NCBI GenBank assembly: GCA_032718475.1
Contig: JAUCBJ010008976.1
Location: 1-64,000, forward strand
From: Nemertoderma westbladi
Lineage: Eukaryota; Xenacoelomorpha; Nemertodermatida; Nemertodermatidae
Reading direction: 5' to 3'
Length of the DNA: 64,000 nucleotides
Within the stretch, counting starts at the first letter, position 1. Every line of letters begins with the position of its first letter. A model generated the notes under the pieces. It saw only the letters and a program-made list of their open reading frames with translations, ran no database searches and was not told the origin of the DNA. This document shows, piece by piece, positions 53,806 through 64,000 of this stretch. The position numbers were made by a program, and so were the translations under genes.

Positions 53806-55359
53806 CTGGACTGATTTAAACCCTATGTACCTTTTCAAGTACCGAAAAGTAACACCGCACACACACGGCGTAAAACAAAGTGCTACAAACTAACTGTTAG
53901 CTAGTCAAATATTAAATACGAAAGTACTAGCTACCCTAAAAGCCTACTGAAGCAGGGGACGTTCTAAATTACTAAATTTACTAACCTTAAATTTTAAATA
54001 TCTCCTACTTTCAATAGCTAACAATTCTAAGCTATACTATACACTAATTTCAGAATTTGTATAATATACTTCCTACTGTAAGGTAGGAATATTTTACACT
54101 ACGATAGAAGTACTATATACTAATTTATATAAATACTTCCTACTGTAAGGGTCCAGTAGTATACCGCTTACCAGATCCTAGTAACGATGTATCTTACTAT
54201 GAGACTCTAGTAATGTATACGGGCTCGTACAGTATCTGACAACAAATCCCAGTCCAGGATATCTAAACAAACAGATACAGTACACAAACGACTACTGGCG
54301 AGGAACAGAGCCTTGTATCTATTCTATGTACGTGAGCGAGTCTTATGCCTACGTAATAGACAGAAGGATACCTGTCCTCTAACCGGTGAGGCAGATGTAC
54401 AGTTACAGCAACAGACCAAACTCACGGGAAAACAATCCCCGCGCAGCGAATCCTAACTATCACTGACAGTCCTAAATACAGTAACTTGCCGCGGTGTGAT
54501 TTATATGGTTTATATACGAGCTAGTGGGTTAACAGACCTAGCGTAACAACACTGACAGTCCTAAATCAGTCGAAAAGGGGTCGTGCCTAAATGTAACAAT
54601 AACTGATCCCCCTGTACGAAATCAGTCTAAAGGGTCAGGCCTAAATGTAACAATAACTGCTGGATAAAAATCAACAGTTTAATAACGAAAGTGAAATACT
54701 CCTTATCGCCGCAACTAAATCAGATCCTAATTTTACAAATACAGATAATTTCCACCTAAAGTAATGTATAGTGCGCTATAGCTAGTAGAACTTTAAGGGC
54801 AATATGTTTTAGGGCGTGTGTGTGTGGGTGTGTTACAAATAAAACAATTTCGTGTAATTCCTTTTACTAGGTTTTAGTGATTTTCTGACTAAGTGATACC
54901 GTGGGCTAGCTACTAAAATAAACTAGTCGCGTTTGTAGAACTTTATACGCACGAATGACGTCAAAGCTCTCTCCTTCCTATCCACAACCGAATGGGCAAC
55001 CACAGTGTTAGTAACTACACCCGTGATCGGCACTAATACCAGATTCTGGTTGTAAGATAAGAATAGGGGTTAATCGCTACCGTACGTTAGCTGATCTGGT
55101 ATACTAATTTAATTCTAGAACTTTGTTGCTGCGGTAGTTAGCAGCAATACCTATCAGTACGTGGCAAGGCGCGGTAGGATATTAATAAAACCTCCCTAGG
55201 CCAAGCAGTGTGCCGGTAGCAGAAATGCTCCTTGCCTGATCAAATAGCTAACTCCAGACAGGGGGGGGGGGTACTAATGTACGTTCTACAAAGCGAACCG
55301 GTACCAAACAGTCAGTGCTATGAATCACTAAATTATGGAACATATGCTGTCCGTACCTA
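53806..55359 (+). other. No gene; possible leader-like sequence
   Basis: It could be the leader of an element whose LTR is at 52739, but no match to the E1 leader was seen. A short direct duplication CCTAAATGTAACAATAACTG lies at about 54590 and 54639. There is a run of 11 G at 55261-55271. Confidence 0.45.
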
Positions 55360-55553
55360 ATATCGTCACCTTCAAGGCAGAACCCCCTAAGTCGATTTTT
55401 GTAGTTCTGAGATAATCGATAAAAACTGTTTATTTTTTAGAGAGATGCCTCAGTTTACTTGTTATTGTGTTTTTTGATAACTAAATATATATAGAATTCA
55501 TATAATTAAACTTTCAATATGATTTAGAATTACCTTTGAAATATATTGCGGTT

Positions 55554-55711
55554 TTTTTGTAAAAATTCTGACTTATGGTGTTTTGCCAAAACAAAGGGGA
55601 ACACCGTTTTCTGGTATTATCCCGTAACTATACGATAGTTGCGGGGTATTGCCTAGAAAACAAGGTATCCTCAATTTGGCAAAACACCATAAGTACGAAT
55701 TTTTACAAAAA
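55554..55711. repeat. Nested palindrome inside the TIR element
   Basis: Arms 55554-55590 and 55675-55711 (TTTTTGTAAAAATTC, CTTATGGTGTTTTGCC) are inverted copies with a few mismatches, enclosing about 84 bp. Confidence 0.8.
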
Positions 55712-56449
55712 ACACGCAAAATATATCAAATAATAGCCAAGGCGTATCGTACGTCCTTAATAATTTAGTGCGTAGTGCGCACGTAATACATGTGCGCATT
55801 TGTTATTAGCTAATAAGTGCTATCTAACATGTTAACTAGCACATGATCAGGTGTTAGTATTACCTGTAAACGCAATAATAACAAATAATCACATACAATA
55901 TAGCTTAACACACTTGCGCACATGTTGGAAATTTTTGAATTCAAAATCAAAGGGCTCCATAAGTTTTTGATATTTTGGTATTAATTGCTTCTAAAATAAG
56001 TACGGGACTGTAGTTAGAATCATGTATCAATACAAATTGAACAAAATGTAGCCAAATGCAGAACTATAAGAACAAAATTTAGATTCAAGAAAGCGGAACT
56101 CTAAGTACAAAATATAGCCATGGGTGGTACTCTACAGTAAGAACAAAGTCTAGCTACAGGGTTACAGCTACGTTAAAGTAAAGTTCACTTACAGTACGTC
56201 ATGACGAATAATTAAAGACCTGTTTTTTCTACAGTACGTGGCAACATTTTGAGCAACTCTATCAGCAACTTAGTAAGCATTTCAGGTTGCCGATCAAGTT
56301 GCTCTATGTAAACGCGAACTTTGTTGCTGTTAAAGATGCCTCATATAACGGAGACTAAAAGTTAATGTTGCTCAAATTAAGTTGCTAGTTGCTGACCAAA
56401 TTGTCCAAAACGTCCGGCAACCTAGAGTAACTTATAGCAACTTGGACAA

Positions 56450-57375
56450 AAACATTAAATGAGGGATAGATATTTATCAGCGCCACAAACATTAAATGAG
56501 GGATAGATATTTATCAGCGCCACAAACATTAGTGTGGGACAAACATTAATCAGGGTGACAAACATTAATGTGGGACATAAACATTGATGTAGGACACAAA
56601 CAATAATGTGGGACATAAACATTGATATAGGACACAAACATTAATGTGGAACACAAACATTAATGAGGGACACAAACATTAATGAGGGACACAAACATTA
56701 ATGAGGGACACAAATATTAATGAGGGACACAAACATTAATGAGGGACACAAACATTAATGAGGGACACAAACATTAATGAGGGACACTAACATTAATGAG
56801 GTACACAAATATTAATGAGGGACACAAACATTAATGAGCGACACAAACATTAATGAGGGACACAAACAATAAACGAGGGACAGATATCAATCAAGGGCAC
56901 AAACATTAATGAGGGACACAAACATTAATGAGGGACACAAACATTAATGAGGGACACAAACATTAATGAGGGACACAAACATTAATGAGGGACACAAACA
57001 TTAATGAGGGACACAAACATTAATGAGGGACACAAACATTAATGAGGGACACAAACATTAATGAGGGACACAAACATTAATGAGGGACACAAACATTAAT
57101 GAGGGACACAAACATTAATGAGGGACACAAACATTAATGAGGGACACAAACATTAATGAGGTACACAAACATTAATGAGGGACACAAACATTAATGAGGG
57201 ACACAAACATTAATGAGGGACACAAACATTAATGAGGTACACAAACATTAATGAGGGACACAAACATTAATGAGGGACACAAACATTAATGAGGGACACA
57301 AACATTAATGAGGGACACAAACAATAAACGAGGGACAGATATCAATCAAGGGCACAAACATTAATCATGGGCACT
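56450..57375 (+). repeat. 19-bp minisatellite, about 48 units
   Basis: Unit ACAAACATTAATGAGGGAC. The core (56640-57330) is nearly uniform; both ends are variant and share the word AGATAT (ATAGATATTTATCA at the left, ACAGATATCAATCA at the right). No spacers, so not a CRISPR array. Confidence 0.95.
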
Positions 57376-57976
57376 ATCGCCCTTCGCACTTAGTATGATT
57401 CATGTTACCACTCATACATACATACACACATACAATATATTACAGTATTACAATTCTCATTACTCTCAAGCAATAAAATAACAACAATAAATAATAACAT
57501 ATTAATCTGACCAAACCAATAAACTACGTTATTGCCAATTGAAGGAAAGGATCAGGTTGCAGAGATGGTTTTTCTAACCAAAACAATAAACGATGTTGTT
57601 ACTAAAAAGGGAAGGAGTAGGAGTAAAAAAATGATGAACATGAGGGGGAGACAGGAATGGGGGAGGGGGGGGGGGAGGGGGTAACATGAATGGTGGTGGT
57701 AGTAGGTAAATTGAAAATATGGGGGTATACCAGCCGGGGGGGGGGGGGGGGGGGTAGCAGAAAACAGGCAGCTGAACAACGTAACCGAACGTTGCTTTCA
57801 ATTAATTTCCATCTAATTAGGAAGATGGAATGTATACAAAACGGCGGTACTTTGATCGATGCTCACGTTCCCATGGTAGTATTTTTTCCAGTTAATCACT
57901 TAATATCTAATCGTCTGATGGCAAGCATCTCCATCGCTCATATTAATATCCATTGGCAACCATGGACCCCTGCCCT

Positions 57977-58050
57977 ATTAATGTTTTGTGTCCCTCATTA
58001 ATGTTTGCGTCCCTCAATAATGTTTGTGTCCCTCATTAATATTTGTGTCC
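57977..58050 (-). repeat. Inverted copies of the 19-bp minisatellite unit
   Basis: TTTGTGTCCCTCATTAATG and variants, about four units in the opposite orientation to the main array, 600 bp away. Confidence 0.9.
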
Positions 58051-58410
58051 TGGCCGCAATACAAACCAGTATATAAATGATAAATTACGGGGTTTTGCCA
58101 GGCTATTGTTTCTGATTTAAGGGGTTTTACAGGTTGTTATTTCTGATTTAAGGGGTTTTGCCAGGTGGACTGAATTTCATATACTTGAATTTACGGTGTT
58201 TTGCAAGCCAATTATTGACTTGGGGGGTTCTGCCTCGAAGTGGGCATAAGTTACGGGGAACTGTCTTTGGCTTATAACTCAAAAATGGCTGGTAGAAAAG
58301 CTTCGGGGTTCTGCCAGACGAAAAAGCCGATATCGAATTACCCAAAAAGTCAAAAACATGAAAATCGAAAAAAATCGACTTAGGGGGTTCTGCCTTGAAG
58401 GTGACGATAT

Positions 58411-59252
58411 GTACTCGCGTACTGACGAATGGCAATAGTTCGCACCTGTAGGAAGTACAGGTTAACCCAGGGATTCGTAGGACTTGACAAAGGGGGGGGG
58501 GGGGGGGTTTGTCTGGATATAATTATTTGATCCTAAATTTGCGGCGTCCAGTACGGTGTCACGCTTACCCTGATCTATAGGTCTTACGGCGGGCAAGGGC
58601 GTCGAACAAAGTCTTACCTTCTCACAAAGCGGGCGCTGCATAGCAAGTGGAGTATTTCGAAGGGCAAAGGGGGTGCGCGGTCAATCCAATGTGGGCGCTA
58701 GCGTGTTGTGGACATCCCTTCCCTGCGTTGCTTACGGCCTAACGATCTAGGCTGCCATCTCCCTGATGTTCGGCTGTCCCAAAGTTGGACCAAAAGAAAA
58801 CATGTCAGGAATTTGCAGTATATTTACAGTTTTACAAAAGGATTTATCAAATAAAGTTTCAACAAGAAACCGAAATAAACTAATAACAATTTAGGAATTC
58901 GCAAGAGTGAGGTTATACATAGTATAAGGGTAAGGTGATAACCGAAGGCAAACCGGCCTTTTTATACTAGAAATTGCACATGGAAACTAAACAGAATTTT
59001 CCACAGCTTCACATTTGAGCAATGAAGTGCTTCGTGCCCTATGATTGGCCCAGCTCATCGTTCAACGCAGTCCGGCCCTTACACTAATCTGGGACATGGA
59101 ATCCTAACAGAATTTTCCACTGCCTCACATTTGAGCAATAAGATAACTTTATGCCCTATGATTGGTCTGGCTCATCATTCGCTACGCTGTACGCTTCTCA
59201 TTGGCCTACCAATTAGCACCACACGAAAATAAATGGCCCCAAAATACAAATT
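58411..59252 (+). other. Intergenic with a 116-bp-period duplication
   Basis: A run of 16 G at 58492-58507. A block starting ACAGAATTTTCCAC with CCTATGATTGG occurs at 58991 and again at 59107. No gene. Confidence 0.6.
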
Positions 59253-59330
59253 TCCCGACTGGGATTCGAACTCGTAACCTATGTAATGTAACCAACGCCT
59301 TAACCATCTGACCACTACGCCATGAGAGTA
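59253..59330 (-). repeat. tRNA-like sequence (SINE head or tRNA pseudogene)
   Basis: On the minus strand an A-box-like TGGCGTAGTGGTCAGATGG is followed after about 35 nt by GAGTTCGAATCCC, a good B box. Acceptor and anticodon stems do not fold cleanly, so a functional tRNA is unlikely. Confidence 0.55.
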
Positions 59331-59639
59331 CCTAAGGGTTTTATGTGTACAAATATGAATAGGCATATTACATTACTGTAACTCAATCAAAATACGTCGG
59401 ATTTTCGAAAGTTTTTACGTTAAAGTTAAACTACAAATGCTACCTTATAGTGAAGTAATTCATCAATATCCTTAAATGGAAATTGTTATAACAGGAAAAC
59501 TAATAGAGTCAAATAGCGACAATTCAAATTCCATGCCATTGGATACTACACTGTTTATAGACCAGCACCAGCTTACAATAACTTTTTTATGATTATGATT
59601 ATACCGCGACCGTGATCTACATACCTACCAGGTTTACCT

Positions 59640-60020
59640 ACTAGCTGCGACTTTCTCTCGGGTTTAGCTGCGACTTCCTCTCGGGTTTAGCTGCGACAAC
59701 CTCTAGGTTTTTGTTGCGAATTACGAATACCTACGGGTCCAGTTTACCTAGGATAGTTTATGACCATCTACTACTGGGTTTAATCGCGACTAATCGCGAG
59801 TGGACATGTGACTTCCTCGCGAGTTTAGCTGCGACAACATCTAGGGTTTAGTTGCAAATTGCGGATGCGTACCGGGTTCAGTTTAGACTATCTACAGGGT
59901 TTAATTGCAACTAACTGCAGGGTTAACCTGCGACTTCCTCGCGGGTTTAGTTTCGACTATCTAGTCCTATACTGGGTTTAGCTTCAACCATCTCTGGTAA
60001 GTTTTAGCTGCGACAACAAA
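59640..60020 (+). repeat. Degenerate tandem repeat upstream of the NeSL-like element
   Basis: Variants of GGGTTTAGCTGCGACTTCCTC recur about ten times at irregular spacing of about 25-45 bp. Possibly part of the 5' UTR of the following element. Confidence 0.65.
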
Positions 60021-60234
60021 TGCTGGAATTTGTTATACAGAATCAAGGTTTGTGGCTGCATCTCTTGCCTGTCTTCTTTACCATCTTTTAGCTTATTTGT
60101 GGTCCGTTTTTCCAATCAATCAAATATTCTGTTACTTATGTATTGGCTTAATTTCAACTTTATTCATTAACTATAGGGCCATACCGCTTGTAATATTTAT
60201 TAATCATAAAATCAAATCATACCCTTTTTCCCCT

Positions 60235-60620
60235 TTTTCTTGTTGCTTGTTGTTTGTTTGATGCATGATATATAAATCACATATGTTTATTGCTTGTTGT
60301 TTGTTTGTTTATATAATTGTAGCATACATACATTAGGGGCCGTCCAACCCCTTATAATCAAATCATATTCATTTCCCCATATCCATCTGCTGCTTTTTGT
60401 TTGTTTTAACATATATACACCTTACAATCAAATCATATTAATTCCTGCTGCTTGTTTGTTGTTTGTTTGTTGTATAATAGAATATTTGTTTGCTGTATAT
60501 ATATTTTGTATATAATTGTAACATATATATTTTTCATCAAATCATGTTAATTTTTCCATACCCGTCTGTTGCTTGTTTGTTGATTTTTGTTTGTTTTCAT
60601 TGTATATAATTGTAGCATAT
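60235..60620 (+). repeat. Low-complexity T/G-rich repeats
   Basis: TGCTTGTTGTTTGTTTG-like words and AATCAAATCAT words recur about five times. No coding support. Confidence 0.55.
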
Positions 60621-60761
60621 GTATATAATTGACAATCGTAAACTAAAAAATATTTTCCCTGACATTTTGAAATTATTAGTTTAATTGCAAATTTAACTTT
60701 GATTAAATTACAAATACTTTTTAGTCCATAACGCAATCATTTCCAACAAACATACATTGCA

Positions 60762-61886
60762 ATGGACCTGAGCTGCATCGACCTGACTGAAAGTATCCTT
60801 ATGAATGATTTTCCTCCCAAATCACTAGATACATTCCTTTTTGCCGGGAATACCATCTCCGAATCAGACATTTACAGTCTTTCTAATGGAAATTGGTTGA
60901 CTGGCAATATAATTGAAGCGATAGCGAAGTTCCTCTGTGACAAACAAACCCTCACCACTCGTGTCTTCAGCATCCATTTCCTTGAAGTATACAGGAGTAA
61001 GGGCTACTCTGTAGTGAAAAGATGGACTAGCAGCGAAACTTATTCTCTTGATCTGCTTTTCTTCCCTCTCCATGTCAATTCCAACCACTGGACACTAGCT
61101 ACTTTCTCACCCAAAGATACCACATTGAGATATTTTGACTCCTTAGGAGGAACAGACATTGGTATTATTTCAGACCTGAAACACTGGTTGTCCTTGGAAG
61201 CAGCCAGGCTGAAATTCCCACTGGATGATATAAAAGTGTCACCACCAATCCCTAGGCTACAACATAATTCCACTGATTGTGGCATATATGTCATCAAGTT
61301 TATTGATTTGATGCTGAAGGGCGAGGACCTCACTGGGGTTAATGGTTCTTCCATTAGCTCTTACCGTAAATATCTCCAATCCCTAGTGAAGTCGAACAGT
61401 GTCCTTATTAACCAATACCCCACTCAAGAACCCAATCTTCCTGCTTCCGCGAAACAAGCATCTATGCCCAATAAACCATCACCCACTCCCACTATTGCTT
61501 CACTCTCTGAACCATCTCCTAAAATCTGCTCTCCCATACCAACCAATCCACCCATACCTCCTCTGTCATCCAATACATCTGCCACTAAAGGCAACCAAAC
61601 CACTATCTCTCCAACTCTTTTACCCAATGCACCAGCAACTGACCGCAACCCAACCATTCCTGCTCCACCAGTCCGCATCCCTCAAACACTCCTGCATTCA
61701 TCAATCCCCCCGCCTATACATGCCCTTTACAGACAACAAGACACCCATTCCCAGAGTGATCCAGCAAATATTAACTTAAAGCGCACTTGCCACTCCTGCA
61801 AAAAACCTTTCTCTACTAACCATGATGGTAAACTCCGTAGGCATAAAGTATCCTCTGGCACCTACTGTCCTAATCCGGTTCTTTGA
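60762..61886 (+). CDS. Ulp1-like cysteine protease and zinc finger (ORF1 of NeSL-like element)
   Basis: 374 aa from ATG 60762. C48-type protease fold with catalytic residues in the normal order: His in VNSNHWTLATF (about 107), Asp in RYFDSLGG (about 125), Gln in PRLQHNS (about 167) and Cys in TDCGIYVIKF (about 172). A Pro/Ser/Thr-rich linker (about 225-335) is followed by CHSCKKPFSTNHDGKLRRH and a downstream Cys, a zinc finger probably used for DNA recognition. In NeSL-type elements this part is normally fused to the RT; here a stop at 61884-61886 separates them and the RT continues in the -1 frame. Confidence 0.8.
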   Translation: MDLSCIDLTESILMNDFPPKSLDTFLFAGNTISESDIYSLSNGNWLTGNIIEAIAKFLCDKQTLTTRVFSIHFLEVYRSKGYSVVKRWTSSETYSLDLLFFPLHVNSNHWTLATFSPKDTTLRYFDSLGGTDIGIISDLKHWLSLEAARLKFPLDDIKVSPPIPRLQHNSTDCGIYVIKFIDLMLKGEDLTGVNGSSISSYRKYLQSLVKSNSVLINQYPTQEPNLPASAKQASMPNKPSPTPTIASLSEPSPKICSPIPTNPPIPPLSSNTSATKGNQTTISPTLLPNAPATDRNPTIPAPPVRIPQTLLHSSIPPPIHALYRQQDTHSQSDPANINLKRTCHSCKKPFSTNHDGKLRRHKVSSGTYCPNPVL

Positions 61887-63994
61887 ATGCACAAACCAGT
61901 AAACATATCATTGATGCCAATCTAAATCAGATATCCCACACACTTACAAGAACCTCATCTTTAGAAGTTCCAAATAACCTGGGAACTGGGACACCTACAA
62001 GTAGGCCTTCTGACCAGTCTCTCCAAGAAGCATTGGCTCTACTCAATGTTGTTAAGAACAGCAAGACAAGAATCCTGAAGTTTGTCCCCCGTGGGGTAAG
62101 AGTGCAGGTAGCTAAGAAACTCGACGCTTGTGTCCAGGCTGTCTTATTGTCCAATGATTACCAGTCTTGGTCCAAGCTCCTTCTTATGCCTCACCTTTGC
62201 TTGTTGAGACCAGAAAGAGGTGGCCGTAAGAAAAGAGTATCTTTGGCTTCCCTGGTCAATCGACAATGTGCCGCATTTAACTCTACACTGAATGTAGCTG
62301 AGTTTGCTGCTAGCTTCCCAAAACATAACACCTCCAAGCGACAAAAGCCACCACCAGGTGACCCTGACAATCAAGCTCAAGCACATCTAGCATCAGCAAT
62401 CTCTCAGAAACTGGATGAAGGGGACATCCGGGGAGCGGTTCGTATTGCTACATGTGAGGACACTATAGCTGCTGTTGACCAACAGACTTTCAATGAGCTG
62501 CAGGCAAAGCATCCACCATGTCCTACCGACAGACGCCCTTTCCCTGAACAATTGGACCCAGAGCCTATCTTTGTCAGTACCAAGGCAGTAAAGTCAGCTA
62601 TTGAAAGCTTCAACCCAGGGTCTGCTGCAGGCCTGTCTGGTTTGCGCCCTCAACATCTCAAGGATTTGATCTCAAAACGCTCTGGTGATTCTGGATTAAC
62701 ACTACTGTCTTCCACAACAGCTCTCATTAATGTTTGCCTAGCTGGAAATGTCCCCTTATCTATAAGTCCTGTCCTGGTGGGGGCTTCCCTGACAGCTTTT
62801 AACAAGACAGATGGTGGCATCCGTCCGATAGCCATTGGTGAAACACTACGGCGTATAGCCGCAAAATGCGCTTCCCATAAGTTAGCTGAAAAGTTTTCAG
62901 ATAAATTTGTACCTCTCCAACTTGGTTTCGGGATCTCTGGTGGTGCAGAAGCTGCTATCCATGCTCTATCAGATTTCATTTCAGTAGCCTCTGAAGAAGA
63001 TGTTGTTGTTAAGCTTGATTTCTCAAATGCTTTCAATACCATCTGTAGGGATCATGTAGCCGAACGCATTGCCATTGAAGCACCAGAGCTACTCCCATTC
63101 TCCCGCCTTTGCTACGAAAACCCTTCATTCCTCCCATTCGGGGATTTCCTTCTGTTCTCAGAGGAAGGATTCCAACAAGGCGACCCTGTTGCTGTTTTTG
63201 GGTTCTGCCTGGGCCTTCACCAGCAACTTGAAGATCTGCAGGCCTCACTCAAAGCAGGATACATTGATGACGTATCAGCTGGTGGAAAGTGGGACCACAT
63301 CCTTGCAGTACTTATCAAGTTCAGGTCTGCTTGTGAGCAAATAGGCCTTTGTCTTAATGTTATGAAATGTGAGGTGACCATCTTCCATAATGATAAGGCT
63401 AGGCATGACCAGATACTGGAAGCCTTCCAGACTGACTTCCCCAACATTAGGGAAACTTTGCCCAGAGACATCCTCCTCCTTGGAGCCCCAATAGGCAAGG
63501 CAGCTATAGAATCTTCATTGAACGATAAGCTTGCAAATCTCACTCTGTTCCAGTCCAGACTTAAGCTCGTTTGCTACCATGATGCGTTCTTCTTGCTAAA
63601 GAACTGTTTGGCAGTCCCTAAGCTGGTCTACTTGCTCCGCACAACACCAACTTTTGCATTCCCTGATGTTCTACGCCGTATTGACAACTGCATTAAAGAC
63701 ACCTTAATAGATGTTACCAATTCGGAGCTTACCCCGTCTATATTCAAGCAGGCCTGCCTACCAGCTCGATATGGAGGACTTGGAATACCACCAATCTCAG
63801 TCATTGCTCCATGTGCATTCCTGTCTTCCACATTAATGAACTGCACACTACGCACAGCTATCTTTGACATCGGCGATGCTCCTCCACTCCCAGAGCGAGC
63901 ACAGGCATTAAAACTCTGGCGCGATTATTCATTGACAAATGAAATTCCCACAAACCCCTCAAGACAACGTAACTGGCTAGAGCCTATTTACTAA
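61874..63994 (+). CDS. NeSL-like reverse transcriptase (frame -1 to protease ORF, may be truncated)
   Basis: The frame opens at 61874, overlaps the protease ORF, and its first Met lies only at about residue 100, so it probably needs frameshifting or represents a mutation. RT motifs: GLSGLRPQHLKD (about 62633), GGIRPIAIGETLRR (about 62815), VVKLDFSNAFNTI (about 63007), EEGFQQGDPVAVFGF (about 63162), the active site AGYIDDVSAGG (about 63259) and LLLGAPIG (about 63475). It ends at TAA 63992-63994, earlier than family members that continue into an endonuclease. The stop may be a mutation; only six bases follow in the window. Confidence 0.78.
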   Translation, partial: SGSLNAQTSKHIIDANLNQISHTLTRTSSLEVPNNLGTGTPTSRPSDQSLQEALALLNVVKNSKTRILKFVPRGVRVQVAKKLDACVQAVLLSNDYQSWSKLLLMPHLCLLRPERGGRKKRVSLASLVNRQCAAFNSTLNVAEFAASFPKHNTSKRQKPPPGDPDNQAQAHLASAISQKLDEGDIRGAVRIATCEDTIAAVDQQTFNELQAKHPPCPTDRRPFPEQLDPEPIFVSTKAVKSAIESFNPGSAAGLSGLRPQHLKDLISKRSGDSGLTLLSSTTALINVCLAGNVPLSISPVLVGASLTAFNKTDGGIRPIAIGETLRRIAAKCASHKLAEKFSDKFVPLQLGFGISGGAEAAIHALSDFISVASEEDVVVKLDFSNAFNTICRDHVAERIAIEAPELLPFSRLCYENPSFLPFGDFLLFSEEGFQQGDPVAVFGFCLGLHQQLEDLQASLKAGYIDDVSAGGKWDHILAVLIKFRSACEQIGLCLNVMKCEVTIFHNDKARHDQILEAFQTDFPNIRETLPRDILLLGAPIGKAAIESSLNDKLANLTLFQSRLKLVCYHDAFFLLKNCLAVPKLVYLLRTTPTFAFPDVLRRIDNCIKDTLIDVTNSELTPSIFKQACLPARYGGLGIPPISVIAPCAFLSSTLMNCTLRTAIFDIGDAPPLPERAQALKLWRDYSLTNEIPTNPSRQRNWLEPIY

Positions 63995-64000
63995 ACCCAA

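Larger units (their letters stand above)
55360..58410. mobile_element. DNA transposon-like element with perfect 41-bp terminal inverted repeats
   Basis: 55360-55400 and 58370-58410 are exact reverse complements (ATATCGTCACCTTCAAGGCA and onward). Subterminal motifs GGGGTTTTGCC / GGGGTTCTGCC recur at 58090-58320 and, on the other strand, near 55575 and 55680. No transposase ORF; the interior is a minisatellite plus low-complexity sequence. Target duplication not resolved. Likely non-autonomous. Confidence 0.75.
60762..64000 (+). mobile_element. NeSL/Utopia-like non-LTR retrotransposon, 3' part beyond window
   Basis: A Ulp1-type cysteine protease, a zinc finger and a GETLRR-type RT in this order are the hallmark of NeSL-group elements in the R2 superclade. 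The restriction-like endonuclease expected after the RT would lie past the window end. Confidence 0.75.

Noticed and set aside
56450-57375. Regular short repeats resembling a CRISPR array
   Set aside because: The units are directly adjacent with a 19-bp period and no unique spacers, and the surroundings are those of an animal genome.
57552-57801. Proline-rich ORFs on the minus strand
   Set aside because: Produced by G runs on the plus strand; low-complexity artefact.
59253-59330. Functional tRNA gene
   Set aside because: The boxes are recognisable but acceptor and anticodon stems do not pair properly by eye.

Overview
The window is a piece of an AT-rich animal nuclear genome, most likely an invertebrate. 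It is dominated by retroelements: BEL/Pao-type LTR elements (a metazoan group), RTE-like and CRE/R2/NeSL-like non-LTR elements, terminal-inverted-repeat DNA transposons, minisatellites and a tRNA-like sequence. One host-type gene is evident, a minus-strand exon at 18743-20482 encoding a secreted protein of about 45 eleven-residue repeats followed by an EGF-like module. No bacterial operons, rRNA or CRISPR arrays were seen. The species cannot be named from the sequence.

Layout. 1-4941: 5' part (minus strand) of a BEL/Pao-like element, copy L, with a 1.24-kb LTR, a 2.26-kb leader and an intact Gag start running off the window edge. 4942-6381: 3' half of an RTE-like element, apparently cut by copy L. 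6487-8262: broken, more conventional BEL Gag-protease. 8330-9242: non-LTR scraps. 9243-14700: no gene found. 14722-18377: broken CRE/R2-type element with an internal repeat insertion. 18743-20482: the secreted repeat protein. 21111-52738: a nested stack of elements. 52739-53805: another LTR related to copy L and E1. 55360-58410: a DNA transposon with perfect 41-bp inverted termini and a 19-bp minisatellite. 60762-64000: a NeSL/Utopia-like element (Ulp1-type protease, zinc finger, reverse transcriptase), cut by the window end.

The nested stack. An RTE-like copy (21111-21290 and 52463-52738) appears to be split by an old LTR element, E2 (21291-52462). E2 is split by a younger LTR element, E1 (22301-41041), which has 1167-bp LTRs with 14 mismatches by eye and a 5-bp target duplication AGTTC. 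E1 is in turn interrupted by an intact RTE-like element (25860-29127) with an 11-bp duplication. A separate DNA transposon (48381-50212) sits in the distal part of E2.

The most interesting result is a BEL/Pao sub-lineage represented by E1 and E2. Both keep Gag, zinc knuckles and an aspartic protease motif. Both lack the reverse transcriptase/RNase H block and the integrase core. Both carry, downstream, a second large reading frame: 1417 codons and intact in E1, decayed but recognisably homologous in E2. Its product matches nothing I recognise; it has a coiled coil, tandem zinc knuckles and a basic tail. E1 and E2 are very diverged, so the RT-less plan with the extra protein looks long-lived, as if it spreads using enzymes supplied by other elements.
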